Shown piece after piece: positions 16,717 to 25,203 of a stretch of 37,946 nucleotides of DNA. How positions within the stretch are numbered: the stretch's first letter is position 1; every line of letters starts with the position of its first letter. The notes below the pieces were generated by a model. The model was not told the DNA's origin. It saw only the letters and a list, made by a program, of their open reading frames with translations, and did no database searches. Source of the DNA: an uncultured Sanguibacteroides sp. (GTDB lineage: Bacteria > Bacteroidota > Bacteroidia > Bacteroidales > Marinifilaceae); the NCBI RefSeq assembly GCF_900543425.1, contig NZ_UQRQ01000028.1:1-37946 (forward strand), in the 5' to 3' direction. The position numbers were made by a program, and so were the translations under genes.

Positions 16717-17904
16717 TCAATGAGTATGTCCATGAGGAATTGCACCTGAGTTTGCGGCCATTTTCACTTGGTAGGCTCCTTGCGTTACTACTTTGTCTCC
16801 GGTTTTAATTCCTTTTGTAACCTGAACCTCTTTACCGTTATTAGCCCCTAAAGTTACTTCCTGTTTACGGTATCCTTCTTCATCCAATTGGATGTAGACA
16901 TAAAATATTCCCATTTCGTTTGTCAAGGCGGATACGGGTACCGTCAGTGTATTTGCAATAGGAGAAGAGATAAGAAATACTTCCACGAAAGAACCGGGAA
17001 TAACTTCTCCCTTATTATCAAATTCAAAGGAAACGGGTACATAGAAAGAGTCGTTATCGGATGTTTTCCCATAAGAGAGTAGGCGTCCGTTTAACTCCGT
17101 TAAGGAATAAACCTTATTATCGTAAGAGGTTTGAAAATTGGCACTACTGATATTTTTAAGGGCATTGTAATATTTTTCGGAAACTTCTGCCCTGAGTACC
17201 AAACGTTTGTTTTGAGACAATGTTGCAATGGGTTGTCCTACGGTGACGTATTCCCCTTCCCGAATCAGTATATTTTTCACATACCCGTTGATGGGAGCCT
17301 TTATTCCAACGCCTTTTGTCGTTTTATTTACGGCAATGGCATCGAATGCGAGTTTGGCATTTTTATATTCCATTTGCAAGGTCTCGTACTCCTTTTGGGA
17401 AATGATTTTATCGTCGATAAGGGATTTTGCCCGTTCGTAATTGTTTTTTGCCGTTTCGTAAGCGATTTTCAATTTACTGTAATAATCTCCTTCGGCCATA
17501 TTTTGGGAAGAGATATGGAATAATGTTTCTCCTTTTTTTACGCTACTTCCTTCCAATAACTGTTTCGAATTGTAAGAAACCACGCCGTTACTTGTGGCTA
17601 CGATTATGGCTTCATCCCCTGGCGCCGGTAATATCTGACCGGTTGTTTTTACTATTTGGTGAAAGGTTCTGGGATGAATTTCCCGAACCTCAAAGTTCGT
17701 TTTGGCGGCCTGTGCCTTTGTGAAAATGATTTCATCTTCGTTAGGCTCCGTATTTTTCGGAGTCTCTTTATCACAAGGTGTATTTTCATCGTGATTATGG
17801 TCCGCTTCCCGGGCGGATATCGTTTCTTGTTTTTCAGATTTCTGATTTTGACATGCCGTAAAGAAAATAACGAACACGAGTAATAGAATAGATATATTTC
17901 TCAT
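16717..17904 (-). CDS. Periplasmic adaptor (CusB/HlyD-type membrane-fusion lipoprotein)
   Basis: A 395-residue adaptor that links the RND pump to the outer-membrane channel. The N-terminus VFVIFFTACQNQ is a lipoprotein signal with C18 as the likely lipidated residue. It is followed by a histidine/acid/cysteine patch, ADHNHDENTPCDKE (about 34-47). A lipoyl/barrel-sandwich domain is split around a helical hairpin at about 130-200 (MAEGDYYSKLKIAYETAKNN); GVGIKAPINGYVKNILI and EGEYVTVGQPIATL are the matching half-motifs. The very C-terminus is IPHGHTH. Both ends could bind a metal ion; this is inference. It is the second gene of the operon, 101 nt after the small His/Cys-rich protein gene. Confidence 0.9.
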   Translation of the reverse strand: MRNISILLLVFVIFFTACQNQKSEKQETISAREADHNHDENTPCDKETPKNTEPNEDEIIFTKAQAAKTNFEVREIHPRTFHQIVKTTGQILPAPGDEAIIVATSNGVVSYNSKQLLEGSSVKKGETLFHISSQNMAEGDYYSKLKIAYETAKNNYERAKSLIDDKIISQKEYETLQMEYKNAKLAFDAIAVNKTTKGVGIKAPINGYVKNILIREGEYVTVGQPIATLSQNKRLVLRAEVSEKYYNALKNISSANFQTSYDNKVYSLTELNGRLLSYGKTSDNDSFYVPVSFEFDNKGEVIPGSFVEVFLISSPIANTLTVPVSALTNEMGIFYVYIQLDEEGYRKQEVTLGANNGKEVQVTKGIKTGDKVVTQGAYQVKMAANSGAIPHGHTH

Positions 17905-18001
17905 ATTGATCGAATAAAAAATGATATGAATTCCTTACAATGAAGGATTAATTTGAATTGAAAATGGTGAGAAATACGGACTCGGTGAATACACGCGAAT
18001 T

Positions 18002-18020
18002 CCCGTTATGCAATAACGGG
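18002..18020 (-). other. Perfect hairpin overlapping the stop codon of the first efflux-operon gene
   Basis: CCCGTTAT and ATAACGGG form an 8-bp stem with a 3-nt loop. It contains the TAA stop (18006-18008, minus strand) but no T-run follows, so it is not a normal terminator. It may protect or process the mRNA between cistron 1 and the pump genes. Confidence 0.6.
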
Positions 18021-18428
18021 AGGTGCTCGTCCGGCAAGGGTTGAATTTACGAATAGGGGATATAGTCGTTCCTGATATGGAATAATGTATTTCCGGGAAA
18101 CGTTATCGTCATGGAAATCATCGTACACTTCGGTTAAAAGAAACGACGGAAGAAATAAAATATCCGGCGTAAAATGCGAACAGCAATTGCAATCTGTTTG
18201 ATGTTGTTTTACGATATCCAACTGAAATAGTGATTGGAACTCACATTCTTTGTCACAAGAATTCGGGTTATGATCGTGTTTGCAGTTTCCGGTTTTTTCC
18301 TCTTGGGTACAGTGGGTTTGCGTAAAACATATCATCTCCCCGTGATGATGATGGGGAATGACAACATAAAGTAGCATAATAATGCTCGCTACGATGAGAG
18401 GAATAAATGCTACACGCCGTTTTTTCAT
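18006..18428 (-). CDS. Small His/Cys-rich membrane-anchored protein at the head of the metal-efflux operon
   Basis: A 140-residue protein. A basic start and one hydrophobic segment (about 7-24) act as a signal or anchor, with the rest presumably periplasmic. Directly after it comes HHHH (26-29). Eight cysteines follow (34, 40, 49, 58, 62, 80, 82, 83) and further histidines (39, 51, 53, 76, 85, 106), many in pairs such as CKHDH and DCNCC. The C-terminus LAGRAPPVIA resembles the RAPP ending of some small copper-associated proteins (DUF2946-like), but I do not claim membership. Position as first gene of the efflux operon suggests a metal chaperone, sensor or scavenger feeding the adaptor. Family name and metal are unknown to me. 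Confidence 0.75.
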   Translation of the reverse strand: MKKRRVAFIPLIVASIIMLLYVVIPHHHHGEMICFTQTHCTQEEKTGNCKHDHNPNSCDKECEFQSLFQLDIVKQHQTDCNCCSHFTPDILFLPSFLLTEVYDDFHDDNVSRKYIIPYQERLYPLFVNSTLAGRAPPVIA

Positions 18429-18444
18429 GATATACTAATTCTAA

Positions 18445-18484
18445 CGTTTGCAAATATAACGCTCTGATCTATAATTTGCAAACG
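18445..18484 (-). promoter_or_regulatory. Promoter of the efflux operon inside a perfect inverted repeat
   Basis: Read on the minus strand, TTTG (18479-18482), 20 nt, TATATTTG (18451-18458) is a full promoter match, with a leader of about 16 nt before the ATG at 18428. Both boxes lie inside an exact 11-bp inverted repeat, CGTTTGCAAAT (18445-18455) and ATTTGCAAACG (18474-18484), each half holding the palindrome TTTGCAAA. A repressor or activator could bind here. Confidence 0.75.
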
Positions 18485-18515
18485 ATTAGAAAGCTTTATG
18501 AAAATGTTAATAATT

Positions 18516-18893
18516 TTATTTATTGATCGCCTCAAAGCCTCTCAACATCAATTCTGCGGAAGCCGGATTTGTGGCGAGGGGAACATTATGAACATCACAC
18601 ACACGCATTAACATTTGAACATCAGGCTCGTGCGGGTGTTTATCCAATGGATCCCGAAAGAAAAATACCATTTGTACGTTATGTTCTGCCACGAGAGCTG
18701 CGATTTGGGCGTCTCCACCGAGAGGGCCGGAGAGTAATCTCTCAACATTGAGCCCTGCTTCTTGTACGTGTTTCCCCGTTGTCCCTGTGGCCACAATATG
18801 AATGTTTGCCGAATGTAAAAATTCGAGATGCCTGTTTAGGAAGGCGACCATCTCTGCTTTTTTCCCATCGTGGGCGATAACTGCTAATTTCAT
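18516..18893 (-). CDS. mgsA: Methylglyoxal synthase
   Basis: A 125-residue cytoplasmic enzyme that turns dihydroxyacetone phosphate into methylglyoxal and phosphate, an overflow route of glycolysis. Key residues line up with the E. coli enzyme: H8 in VIAHD, GTTG at 37-40, SGPLGGDAQ with catalytic D61, then RDPLDKHPHEPD with D81, H88 and D91. TNPASAELML is the conserved end. It is shorter than E. coli MgsA at both termini, as in many bacteria. It follows the capA-like gene by 39 nt with no promoter between them, so the two are probably co-transcribed. No terminator is seen between it and the efflux-operon promoter. Confidence 0.95.
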   Translation of the reverse strand: MKLAVIAHDGKKAEMVAFLNRHLEFLHSANIHIVATGTTGKHVQEAGLNVERLLSGPLGGDAQIAALVAEHNVQMVFFFRDPLDKHPHEPDVQMLMRVCDVHNVPLATNPASAELMLRGFEAINK

Positions 18894-18932
18894 GTTTTAT
18901 CTATTAGTGTTTGACTTGTTTGTTACGATAAT

Positions 18933-20036
18933 TTAAATATTTTGTTCTTTTATTTTTTCTACCGGTTTCAATAATGAATCCAGGTAAAGGAAATATTTTT
19001 GGCCGGAAATAGAATAATTACCTTTTAAAATAGAGTCGGCCATAGGTTCCGGGACGATATAATACTTTCTGACTCCGTTTTCATAAGGACGGTACAGGTA
19101 ATGTCCAAGGTATTTCATTTGATAACGGAAAAGGCCATTTGCCTTTTTAGTTAACGTCAATCGGACCGATATGCCTCCATCCGTATAGCGATAATATTGG
19201 TTGGATATGAGGTTACCTAATGAATAGACGGTAATGCCGACCGTATCTTTTCCGTTTATCGTGTATTCTATGGGTTGCACTACATGCGGGTGAGAACCGA
19301 TAACGATATCGACACCCTGCTGATGTAACCATTTGCTCAGTTTTTTTTGAGAGGCGTTTGGAGTAGAGTGGTATTCGTATCCCCAATGCATGAAAACAAT
19401 GATGTTACTGGCTGAGTCCTGCCGGGCTTTCTGAAGGTGCCGTTTGATTTGATTGGTATCAATAAGCGAAACCACGCATCCTTTAGGTATGGGTAAATCG
19501 TTTGTTCCGTAGGTGTAATTCAATAAGGCTATCTTAAATTTTCCTTTTTCGAGATAAAGGGGGAATCGATCTCGGTAACTGACCGTATCCGAAAATGTTC
19601 CCGTATGGTCTATGTGTAAGGAATCCAAGTAATAGATAGTCTTTTTTATACCTTGTTCACCTTTGTCGCAGCAATGGTTATTGGCTGTGACAAAGGTGGT
19701 GATACCGCATTGGTGCATGTCCCGTGCTAATTGCCAAGGAGAGCAAAATCTCGGATAACCGCTGAAGTCTTTGTCGGAAAGGGTCGTTTCCAGATTTGCA
19801 ATTGTAAAATCTGTTTGAATCCAGTAGTTGGCCATGTGTCGGAATGAACTTAAGTAGTTATGCTCTTTCTGAACGGAGTCATATGCATTGAGAATCTGTG
19901 GCAGGTGTTGCATGATATCCCCGCAAAAGAGTAGCGATACCTCCCCTTTCTCCGGGAAAACAATCGGTTTGACAGGTGGAGTTGTTTCCCGACAAGCCAA
20001 TAAACAGACTAAAAATGTAATAATATATGTTTTCAT
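18933..20036 (-). CDS. CapA-family (PGA_cap) metallophosphatase-like lipoprotein
   Basis: A 367-residue protein. The short N-terminal hydrophobic segment ends in LLAC, a lipobox, so it is probably a lipoprotein facing the periplasm or outside. The CapA/metallophosphoesterase core shows FCGDIMQHLPQ, ANLETTLSD, TFVTANNHCCDKG, IVFMHWGYEYHS and GSHPHVVQP in order; these hold the metal-binding Asp, Asn and His residues. CapA proteins were named from poly-gamma-glutamate capsule systems, but no other such gene is here, so its role is open. Its start is immediately downstream of a terminator hairpin (20037-20066), and mgsA follows in the same direction. Confidence 0.85.
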   Translation of the reverse strand: MKTYIITFLVCLLACRETTPPVKPIVFPEKGEVSLLFCGDIMQHLPQILNAYDSVQKEHNYLSSFRHMANYWIQTDFTIANLETTLSDKDFSGYPRFCSPWQLARDMHQCGITTFVTANNHCCDKGEQGIKKTIYYLDSLHIDHTGTFSDTVSYRDRFPLYLEKGKFKIALLNYTYGTNDLPIPKGCVVSLIDTNQIKRHLQKARQDSASNIIVFMHWGYEYHSTPNASQKKLSKWLHQQGVDIVIGSHPHVVQPIEYTINGKDTVGITVYSLGNLISNQYYRYTDGGISVRLTLTKKANGLFRYQMKYLGHYLYRPYENGVRKYYIVPEPMADSILKGNYSISGQKYFLYLDSLLKPVEKIKEQNI

Positions 20037-20066
20037 GGAAAAAGGGCCGTCATCGCTGGCGGCCCT
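20037..20066 (-). terminator. Terminator of the DsbD-domain gene, abutting the capA-like start
   Basis: On the minus strand, AGGGCCG pairs with CGGCCCT (20060-20066 and 20043-20049), followed by CCCTTTTTCC directly before the ATG at 20036. The tail occupies the place of the ribosome binding site of the next gene. Confidence 0.7.
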
Positions 20067-20071
20067 AAAAA

Positions 20072-20530
20072 TTATTTTTTCAAATCGAACTCAAACTCTT
20101 CTTCCGAGGGAGGAATGCACTGTCCGCCGGAGCAAGCCATATATTCAACGTAACCGACTAATTTAGCCTTCTCTTTGGTCAGTTTTACCCGTTGAACCAT
20201 GGTAACGGAATCTTTGAAATATCCCAAATCCATGTTGAAAGCCGTACTCTTTTCCACCAATGCTTTGGTCGTAGCTTTGAATTCTCCTACCAGTTCAATC
20301 CCGGAAGTTTCATCTTTATCTATGTGGAAGGTAGTCGGTTGAGGACCTCCTTCCGGAAGCTTCGTGTCGTATAAATGCCAACCGTTTTCGATCGTGGCTT
20401 TGCAAATGATGTCATAAACTCCTTCGCTTACTTTCTTTACGGAAATTTGCCATTTTACAGGCTTTAAAACCTGTGCGCTTGCTATTACCGTCAAAGCCAA
20501 AACGACTGTAAGAATCAATACTTTTTTCAT
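20072..20530 (-). CDS. Secreted stand-alone DsbD N-terminal-domain protein
   Basis: A 152-residue protein with a clear signal peptide (VLILTVVLALTVIASAQ). The mature part resembles the immunoglobulin-like alpha domain of the thiol reductase DsbD: WHLYDTKLPEGGPQPTTF in the first half and YMACSGGQCIPPSEEEFEF near the end. The pair C-x4-C followed by IPP corresponds to the reactive cysteines of DsbD-alpha, which pass electrons to periplasmic partners. The transmembrane and C-terminal thioredoxin domains are missing, so it must work with a partner encoded elsewhere. It stands alone, downstream of infB and ending in its own terminator. Confidence 0.8.
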   Translation of the reverse strand: MKKVLILTVVLALTVIASAQVLKPVKWQISVKKVSEGVYDIICKATIENGWHLYDTKLPEGGPQPTTFHIDKDETSGIELVGEFKATTKALVEKSTAFNMDLGYFKDSVTMVQRVKLTKEKAKLVGYVEYMACSGGQCIPPSEEEFEFDLKK

Positions 20531-20603
20531 AGGTCAAATTTTTAAAGATTCAGAATTGGCAAATTACTAAAATATTGGGAAATCACAATGTTTTTCCGGA
20601 ATA

Positions 20604-23381
20604 TTATAGCGTTTTCTTTACCGCGACCTCTTCGAATCCTTCTATAATATCTCCGACTTGGATATCATTAAAATTATTAATATTTAATCCGCATTCGAAT
20701 CCTTTACTAACTTCTTTTACATCGTCTTTAAATCGTTTCAAAGAACCGAGTTCTCCCGTGTTGATCACAATACCGTCCCGAATAACACGTATTTTCGAGT
20801 TACGGGATATTTTTCCGTCTCTGACGATACAACCGGCAATGGTGCCTACTTTGGAAATCTTGAATGTTTCCAGTACTTCGACGGTCGCCGTAATCTCTTC
20901 TTTCATTTCGGGAGAAAGCATTCCCTCCATTGCGGCTTTAATCTCTTCGATTGCCGTGTAGATGATGGAGTATAAGCGGATATCGATCTGCTCTTTCTCT
21001 GCCAGTTTACGTGCTCCCAATGACGGACGAACCTGGAAGCCGACGATAATGGCATTGGATGCGGCTGCCAACATAACATCTCCTTCCGAGATCTGTCCTA
21101 CGGCTTTATGGATCACGTTTACCTGGATTTCGGGAGTCGATAGTTTTATTAACGAATCAGAAAGGGCTTCAATAGAACCGTCAACGTCTCCTTTTACGAT
21201 AATATTCAATTCCTGGAAGTTTCCGATAGCGATTCGCCTTCCGATTTCATCCAACGTAATGTGTTTTTGAGTCCTTAGACCTTGTTCACGTTGTAATTGT
21301 TCCCGCTTGTTTGCTAATAGACGGGCCTCTTTTTCGTTCCCCATCACATTGAATTTATCTCCCGCTTGCGGGGCTCCGTTCAAACCAAGGATCAATGCCG
21401 GAGTTGAAGGACCTGCTTCTTCCATTTTTTGCCCCCTTTCGTTGAACATCGCTTTCACGTGTCCGAAATATTGTCCGGCCAGTACAACGTCTCCTACTCG
21501 TAGAGTTCCCGATTGAACCAATACCGTGGCTACATAGCCCCGGCCTTTGTCTAATGAAGACTCTATAATAGATCCGGTTGCTTTTTTATATGGATTGGCT
21601 TTTAGTTCCAGAATTTCTGCTTCTAAAAGTACTTTTTCCAATAATTCTTCAATATGAAGTCCTTGTTTGGCTGAAATCTCCTGACATTGGTATTTACCTC
21701 CCCATTCCTCAACCAAATAGTTCATATTGGCCAACTCTTCCCGTATTTTGTCGGGATGTGCTCCCGGTTTATCAATCTTGTTTATGGCAAATACAATCGG
21801 AACTCCGGCTGCACTTGCGTGGTTGATTGCTTCAATGGTCTGAGGCATGACATTGTCGTCAGCAGCTACTATGATAATGGCGATATCCGTCACCTGCGCA
21901 CCTCTGGCACGCATGGCTGTAAATGCCTCGTGTCCGGGAGTATCTAAGAACGTTACCGTTCTCCCATCCTGTAATTTCACACTATAGGCTCCGATATGCT
22001 GAGTGATACCTCCGGCCTCTCCCGCGATAACATTGGCTTTACGGATATGGTCCAATAAAGATGTTTTACCGTGGTCGACGTGTCCCATTACCGTTACGAT
22101 GGGGGGACGGGCTTCTAAATGCTCCGGTAAGTCTTCCTCCTCTTCCTCGATGGCTTCTTGAATGTCGATGCTAACGAACTCGACGGCAAATCCGAACTCC
22201 TCCGCCACGACGTTGATCGTTTCCGCGTCCAAGCGTTGGTTGATGGAGACGAACAAGCCGAGAGACATACAAGCCGAGATAATCTCTGTCGCGGAAATAT
22301 CCATCATGTTGGCTAATTCGCTTACGGTAACGAACTCCGTCAATTTCAAGATATTCTTTTCTATTTCGGCCTGCTCCATTTCAGCTTGCATCTTTTGATG
22401 CACGGCCTCTCTCTTGTCTTTCCTGTGTTTTGCCGCTTTCGTTTTACCTTTACTACCTAATCGGGCAAAAGTATCCTTAATCTGTTTTTGAACATCTTCT
22501 TCCGTAATTTCGGCTTTCGTCGCTTTTTTCTTCTTTAATTTTTTGAGCTTCTTTTTATTCTCCTCTATTTTTAAAGATTTTGGTGAGTCTACAGCAATCT
22601 TCTCGTCTTTCTTCACTATTCTTTTCCTTTTTTTCCGGGTTTCCAGCTCATCTCCCGATTCTACAGAATCATCTTCCGGGGAATCGATTTTAGCTGGGAC
22701 GATCGTTTTATTGCGTTTAAGCTCTTTTTTGTCACGTTCTCTCTCCTGTTTGCTTTTCTTGGGAGGACGAGTCCGTTGATTAATAGAGTCCAGATCGATA
22801 GAACCGACAACCTTCACCTCTTTTAGCGTAGGGGTTGGAGATTTGAAACTTATTTCCGTATTTACCTCTTTTTCCACAGGTCTTTCCGGTTCTTGTTTTT
22901 TTACCGGAGGTATTACTGTAGCGGGACGATTCTCAACTTTGGGCGTTTGACGAATAACTTCTTTTACCCGAGGCTGTTCTATCGTTTTGCTCTCTTTTTT
23001 CTCTTCGGCTTTTTCTTCTTGGTGAGGTTTATTTACACGATTCAGATCGATGCGATCAATAACTTTGATTTTATTTTCGATCTTAACCTCATCCTTTATT
23101 GATATGAATTTATTCTCCTCGTCTTCTTCCTGACTATTCGATAACGTATCTATAGTCACAGCCTCTTTTTTTTGTCGGCTTGTTTTTAGATCAACTCTGA
23201 TAGATTCTTTTTTGGCTTCACTATCCGTTGAAAATTCTTTTGCAACCAAAGCGTATTGCTCTTCGGTTAATTTTGCGTTTGGATCAGATGAAATCTTAAT
23301 CCCTTTATCTTGTAGGAAATCTACAATGGTAGACAGGCCTACGTTAAATTCTCTAGCAACTTTACTTAATCTTACTGCCAT
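20604..23381 (-). CDS. infB: Translation initiation factor IF-2
   Basis: A 925-residue GTPase that brings fMet-tRNA to the 30S subunit. It begins with the IF2_N motif VRLSKVAREFNVGLSTIVDF, followed by a long, charged Lys/Glu/Pro-rich linker (about 60-345) and a second IF2_N-like block (ILKLTEFVTVSELANMM). The G domain starts near residue 430: GHVDHGKTSLLD, GGITQHIGAY, DTPGHEAF, NKIDKP. Domains II to IV follow (VQSGTLRVGDVVLAG, then SIEALSDSLIKLS, GTIAGCIVRDGKI). It is the last gene of the rimP-nusA-infB operon, 41 nt after nusA. No clear terminator follows before the DsbD-domain gene. Confidence 0.97.
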   Translation of the reverse strand: MAVRLSKVAREFNVGLSTIVDFLQDKGIKISSDPNAKLTEEQYALVAKEFSTDSEAKKESIRVDLKTSRQKKEAVTIDTLSNSQEEDEENKFISIKDEVKIENKIKVIDRIDLNRVNKPHQEEKAEEKKESKTIEQPRVKEVIRQTPKVENRPATVIPPVKKQEPERPVEKEVNTEISFKSPTPTLKEVKVVGSIDLDSINQRTRPPKKSKQERERDKKELKRNKTIVPAKIDSPEDDSVESGDELETRKKRKRIVKKDEKIAVDSPKSLKIEENKKKLKKLKKKKATKAEITEEDVQKQIKDTFARLGSKGKTKAAKHRKDKREAVHQKMQAEMEQAEIEKNILKLTEFVTVSELANMMDISATEIISACMSLGLFVSINQRLDAETINVVAEEFGFAVEFVSIDIQEAIEEEEEDLPEHLEARPPIVTVMGHVDHGKTSLLDHIRKANVIAGEAGGITQHIGAYSVKLQDGRTVTFLDTPGHEAFTAMRARGAQVTDIAIIIVAADDNVMPQTIEAINHASAAGVPIVFAINKIDKPGAHPDKIREELANMNYLVEEWGGKYQCQEISAKQGLHIEELLEKVLLEAEILELKANPYKKATGSIIESSLDKGRGYVATVLVQSGTLRVGDVVLAGQYFGHVKAMFNERGQKMEEAGPSTPALILGLNGAPQAGDKFNVMGNEKEARLLANKREQLQREQGLRTQKHITLDEIGRRIAIGNFQELNIIVKGDVDGSIEALSDSLIKLSTPEIQVNVIHKAVGQISEGDVMLAAASNAIIVGFQVRPSLGARKLAEKEQIDIRLYSIIYTAIEEIKAAMEGMLSPEMKEEITATVEVLETFKISKVGTIAGCIVRDGKISRNSKIRVIRDGIVINTGELGSLKRFKDDVKEVSKGFECGLNINNFNDIQVGDIIEGFEEVAVKKTL

Positions 23382-23422
23382 ATTAAGATTTTAATTTTAC
23401 AAGCATTATACTTCAGGTCTTA

Positions 23423-24661
23423 TTATTCAAATTCAGCTCTTAAGATTTTAAGAACTTCTCTGATTGTTTCGACCTCAAGATCGGTTCTGCTCTCTAATTC
23501 TGATTCGCTTAATTCTAATACACTCTTAGCCGTGTCACAGCCTACCCGTTTCAATTCGTCGATTACCCACGGTTCGATCTCATCTGAGAATTCGTCCAGG
23601 TTAACATCTTCTTCCTCGGCTTGATCCAATTCACGATATACATCTATTTCGTATCCGGTAAGCTGACTCGCCAGTTTGATATTTAATCCTCCTTTACCGA
23701 TGGCCAAGGAAACCTCTTCCGGATTTAGGTAAACATTGGCTCTTTTATTCTTTTCATCAATCTCGATCTTGTTGATTTTTGCAGGATTAAGAGCTCTTGT
23801 GATGTATAGTTGGACGTTATTCGTGTAATTGATAACATCGATGTTTTCGTTTTTTAATTCCCGGACGATACCGTGGATTCTGGATCCTTTCATCCCGACA
23901 CAGGCTCCTACCGGATCGATACGATCGTCATAGGATTCGACAGCCACTTTGGCTCGTTCTCCCGGAACACGAACTACATTTTTGATGGTAATCAAACCAT
24001 CGAAAATTTCAGGAACTTCGTTTTCAAATAATCGCTCCAGAAATACGGGAGAAGTTCTCGATAGTACGATATAGGGCGATGCGTTTCTCATTTCCACGCG
24101 AATGACAACGGCTCGGATCGTATCTCCTTTTTTGAAAAAATCACTTGGAATCTGTTCTTGTTTCGGCAAAATCAGTTCGTTACCCTCGTCATCCAATACC
24201 AGAATCTCTTTTTTCCATACCTGATAAACTTCGCCGGTGACGATTTGTCCTACTCTTTCCTTGTATTTCGTGAAGACATGATCTTTTTCCAGCTCCAATA
24301 TGCGTGCGGAAAGATTTTGTCTTAATGCCAGAACGGAACGGCGCCCGAAATCCTTGAATTTAACCTCGTCTGTTACCTCTTCGCCCACTTCATAGTCATT
24401 ATCGATTTTTTTGGCTTCTGTCAGTGAAATTTGTGTATTGGGATTTTCAAACTCTTCGTCTTTGACTACGATACGATTTCTCCAGATTTCCAAATCTCCT
24501 TTGTCGATATTGATAATGATATCAAAATTTTCGTCTGTTTCGTAACGTTTTATAAGCATGCTTCTGAAAATATCTTCCAATACTCTCATTAAAGTTGCTC
24601 TGTCAATATTTTTTAGTTCTTTGAATTCTGCAAATGAATCTATTAAATTAATATTTTCCAT
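23423..24661 (-). CDS. nusA: Transcription termination/antitermination factor NusA
   Basis: A 412-residue RNA-polymerase-binding factor. The order of domains is N-terminal polymerase-binding part (about 1-125), S1 domain starting VGQIVTGEVYQVWKKE (about 135-200), and the KH pair with DPVGACVGMKGSRIHGIV and VSLAIGKGGLNIKLASQL. A short C-terminal tail has IEPWVIDELKRVG, reminiscent of one degenerate helical repeat rather than the two acidic repeats of E. coli. The length is normal for Bacteroidetes. It sits 12 nt after rimP and 41 nt before infB, the classical arrangement. Confidence 0.96.
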   Translation of the reverse strand: MENINLIDSFAEFKELKNIDRATLMRVLEDIFRSMLIKRYETDENFDIIINIDKGDLEIWRNRIVVKDEEFENPNTQISLTEAKKIDNDYEVGEEVTDEVKFKDFGRRSVLALRQNLSARILELEKDHVFTKYKERVGQIVTGEVYQVWKKEILVLDDEGNELILPKQEQIPSDFFKKGDTIRAVVIRVEMRNASPYIVLSRTSPVFLERLFENEVPEIFDGLITIKNVVRVPGERAKVAVESYDDRIDPVGACVGMKGSRIHGIVRELKNENIDVINYTNNVQLYITRALNPAKINKIEIDEKNKRANVYLNPEEVSLAIGKGGLNIKLASQLTGYEIDVYRELDQAEEEDVNLDEFSDEIEPWVIDELKRVGCDTAKSVLELSESELESRTDLEVETIREVLKILRAEFE

Positions 24662-24673
24662 CTTTCTCTTATA

Positions 24674-25138
24674 TTAGAAAATAACAATATCTTTAACCTC
24701 CTTTATCTCTATGAAATCTATATTTTTTTCAACCAGAACGGTCTCTTTCTTTTTCTTGCCTTCGACATTTTGCTTCTCTTCGCATTCCAAGGTAATACCC
24801 TTTTCGGAATAGGCCTTTAATTTTCCCTGCAATTTATTTCCGTTTTGTAGGCGTACCTCTACCTGGTTGTTCAGGTTCTTTTCGTATTGCTGGGGAACTT
24901 TAAACGGGTAGCCGATGCCGGCGCTGGAAACGGTTAAATCAAAATCTTCATTTTCCCGATCAAGAAGAGCTTCCAACTCTTTGCATACTGTGCGGCAAGT
25001 ACCCACATTTACTCCTTTTAGCGAATCAATAAAAACTTCAATCTTATTCTCCGTGGAAACCGTCAGATCAACTAAAAATAAATTTTGCTCTTGAGCGATG
25101 CGCTCAATAATACTCTTAATTTCCTCCTTGCTTTTCAT
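24674..25138 (-). CDS. rimP: Ribosome maturation factor RimP
   Basis: A 154-residue factor needed for 30S subunit maturation. The N-terminal domain has LVDLTVSTENKIEVFIDS and CRTVCKELEALLDRE, then FDLTVSSAGIGYPFKVPQQY, the family hallmark with the conserved 'SSAGI' turn. The C-terminal SH3-like domain is VEVRLQNGNKLQGKLKAY. It is the first gene of the rimP-nusA-infB operon. A perfect promoter lies at 25204-25234, and a strong leader hairpin at 25161-25194 lies between promoter and start codon. Confidence 0.94.
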   Translation of the reverse strand: MKSKEEIKSIIERIAQEQNLFLVDLTVSTENKIEVFIDSLKGVNVGTCRTVCKELEALLDRENEDFDLTVSSAGIGYPFKVPQQYEKNLNNQVEVRLQNGNKLQGKLKAYSEKGITLECEEKQNVEGKKKKETVLVEKNIDFIEIKEVKDIVIF

Positions 25139-25160
25139 TCCTCTCTTTAATGTTTAAAAT

Positions 25161-25194
25161 AACACAAGAGGGGACATATCGCCCCCTCAGTGTT
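25161..25194 (-). promoter_or_regulatory. Leader hairpin of the rimP-nusA-infB operon
   Basis: Outer stem AACAC (25161-25165)/GTGTT (25190-25194) and inner stem GAGGGG (25168-25173)/CCCCTC (25183-25188) are separated by small bulges. On the minus strand ATTTTAAAC follows, a weak T-rich tail. It lies in the 60-nt leader, so it could be an attenuator or a protein-binding site for autoregulation. Confidence 0.6.
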
Positions 25195-25203
25195 TAACCG
25201 TGG

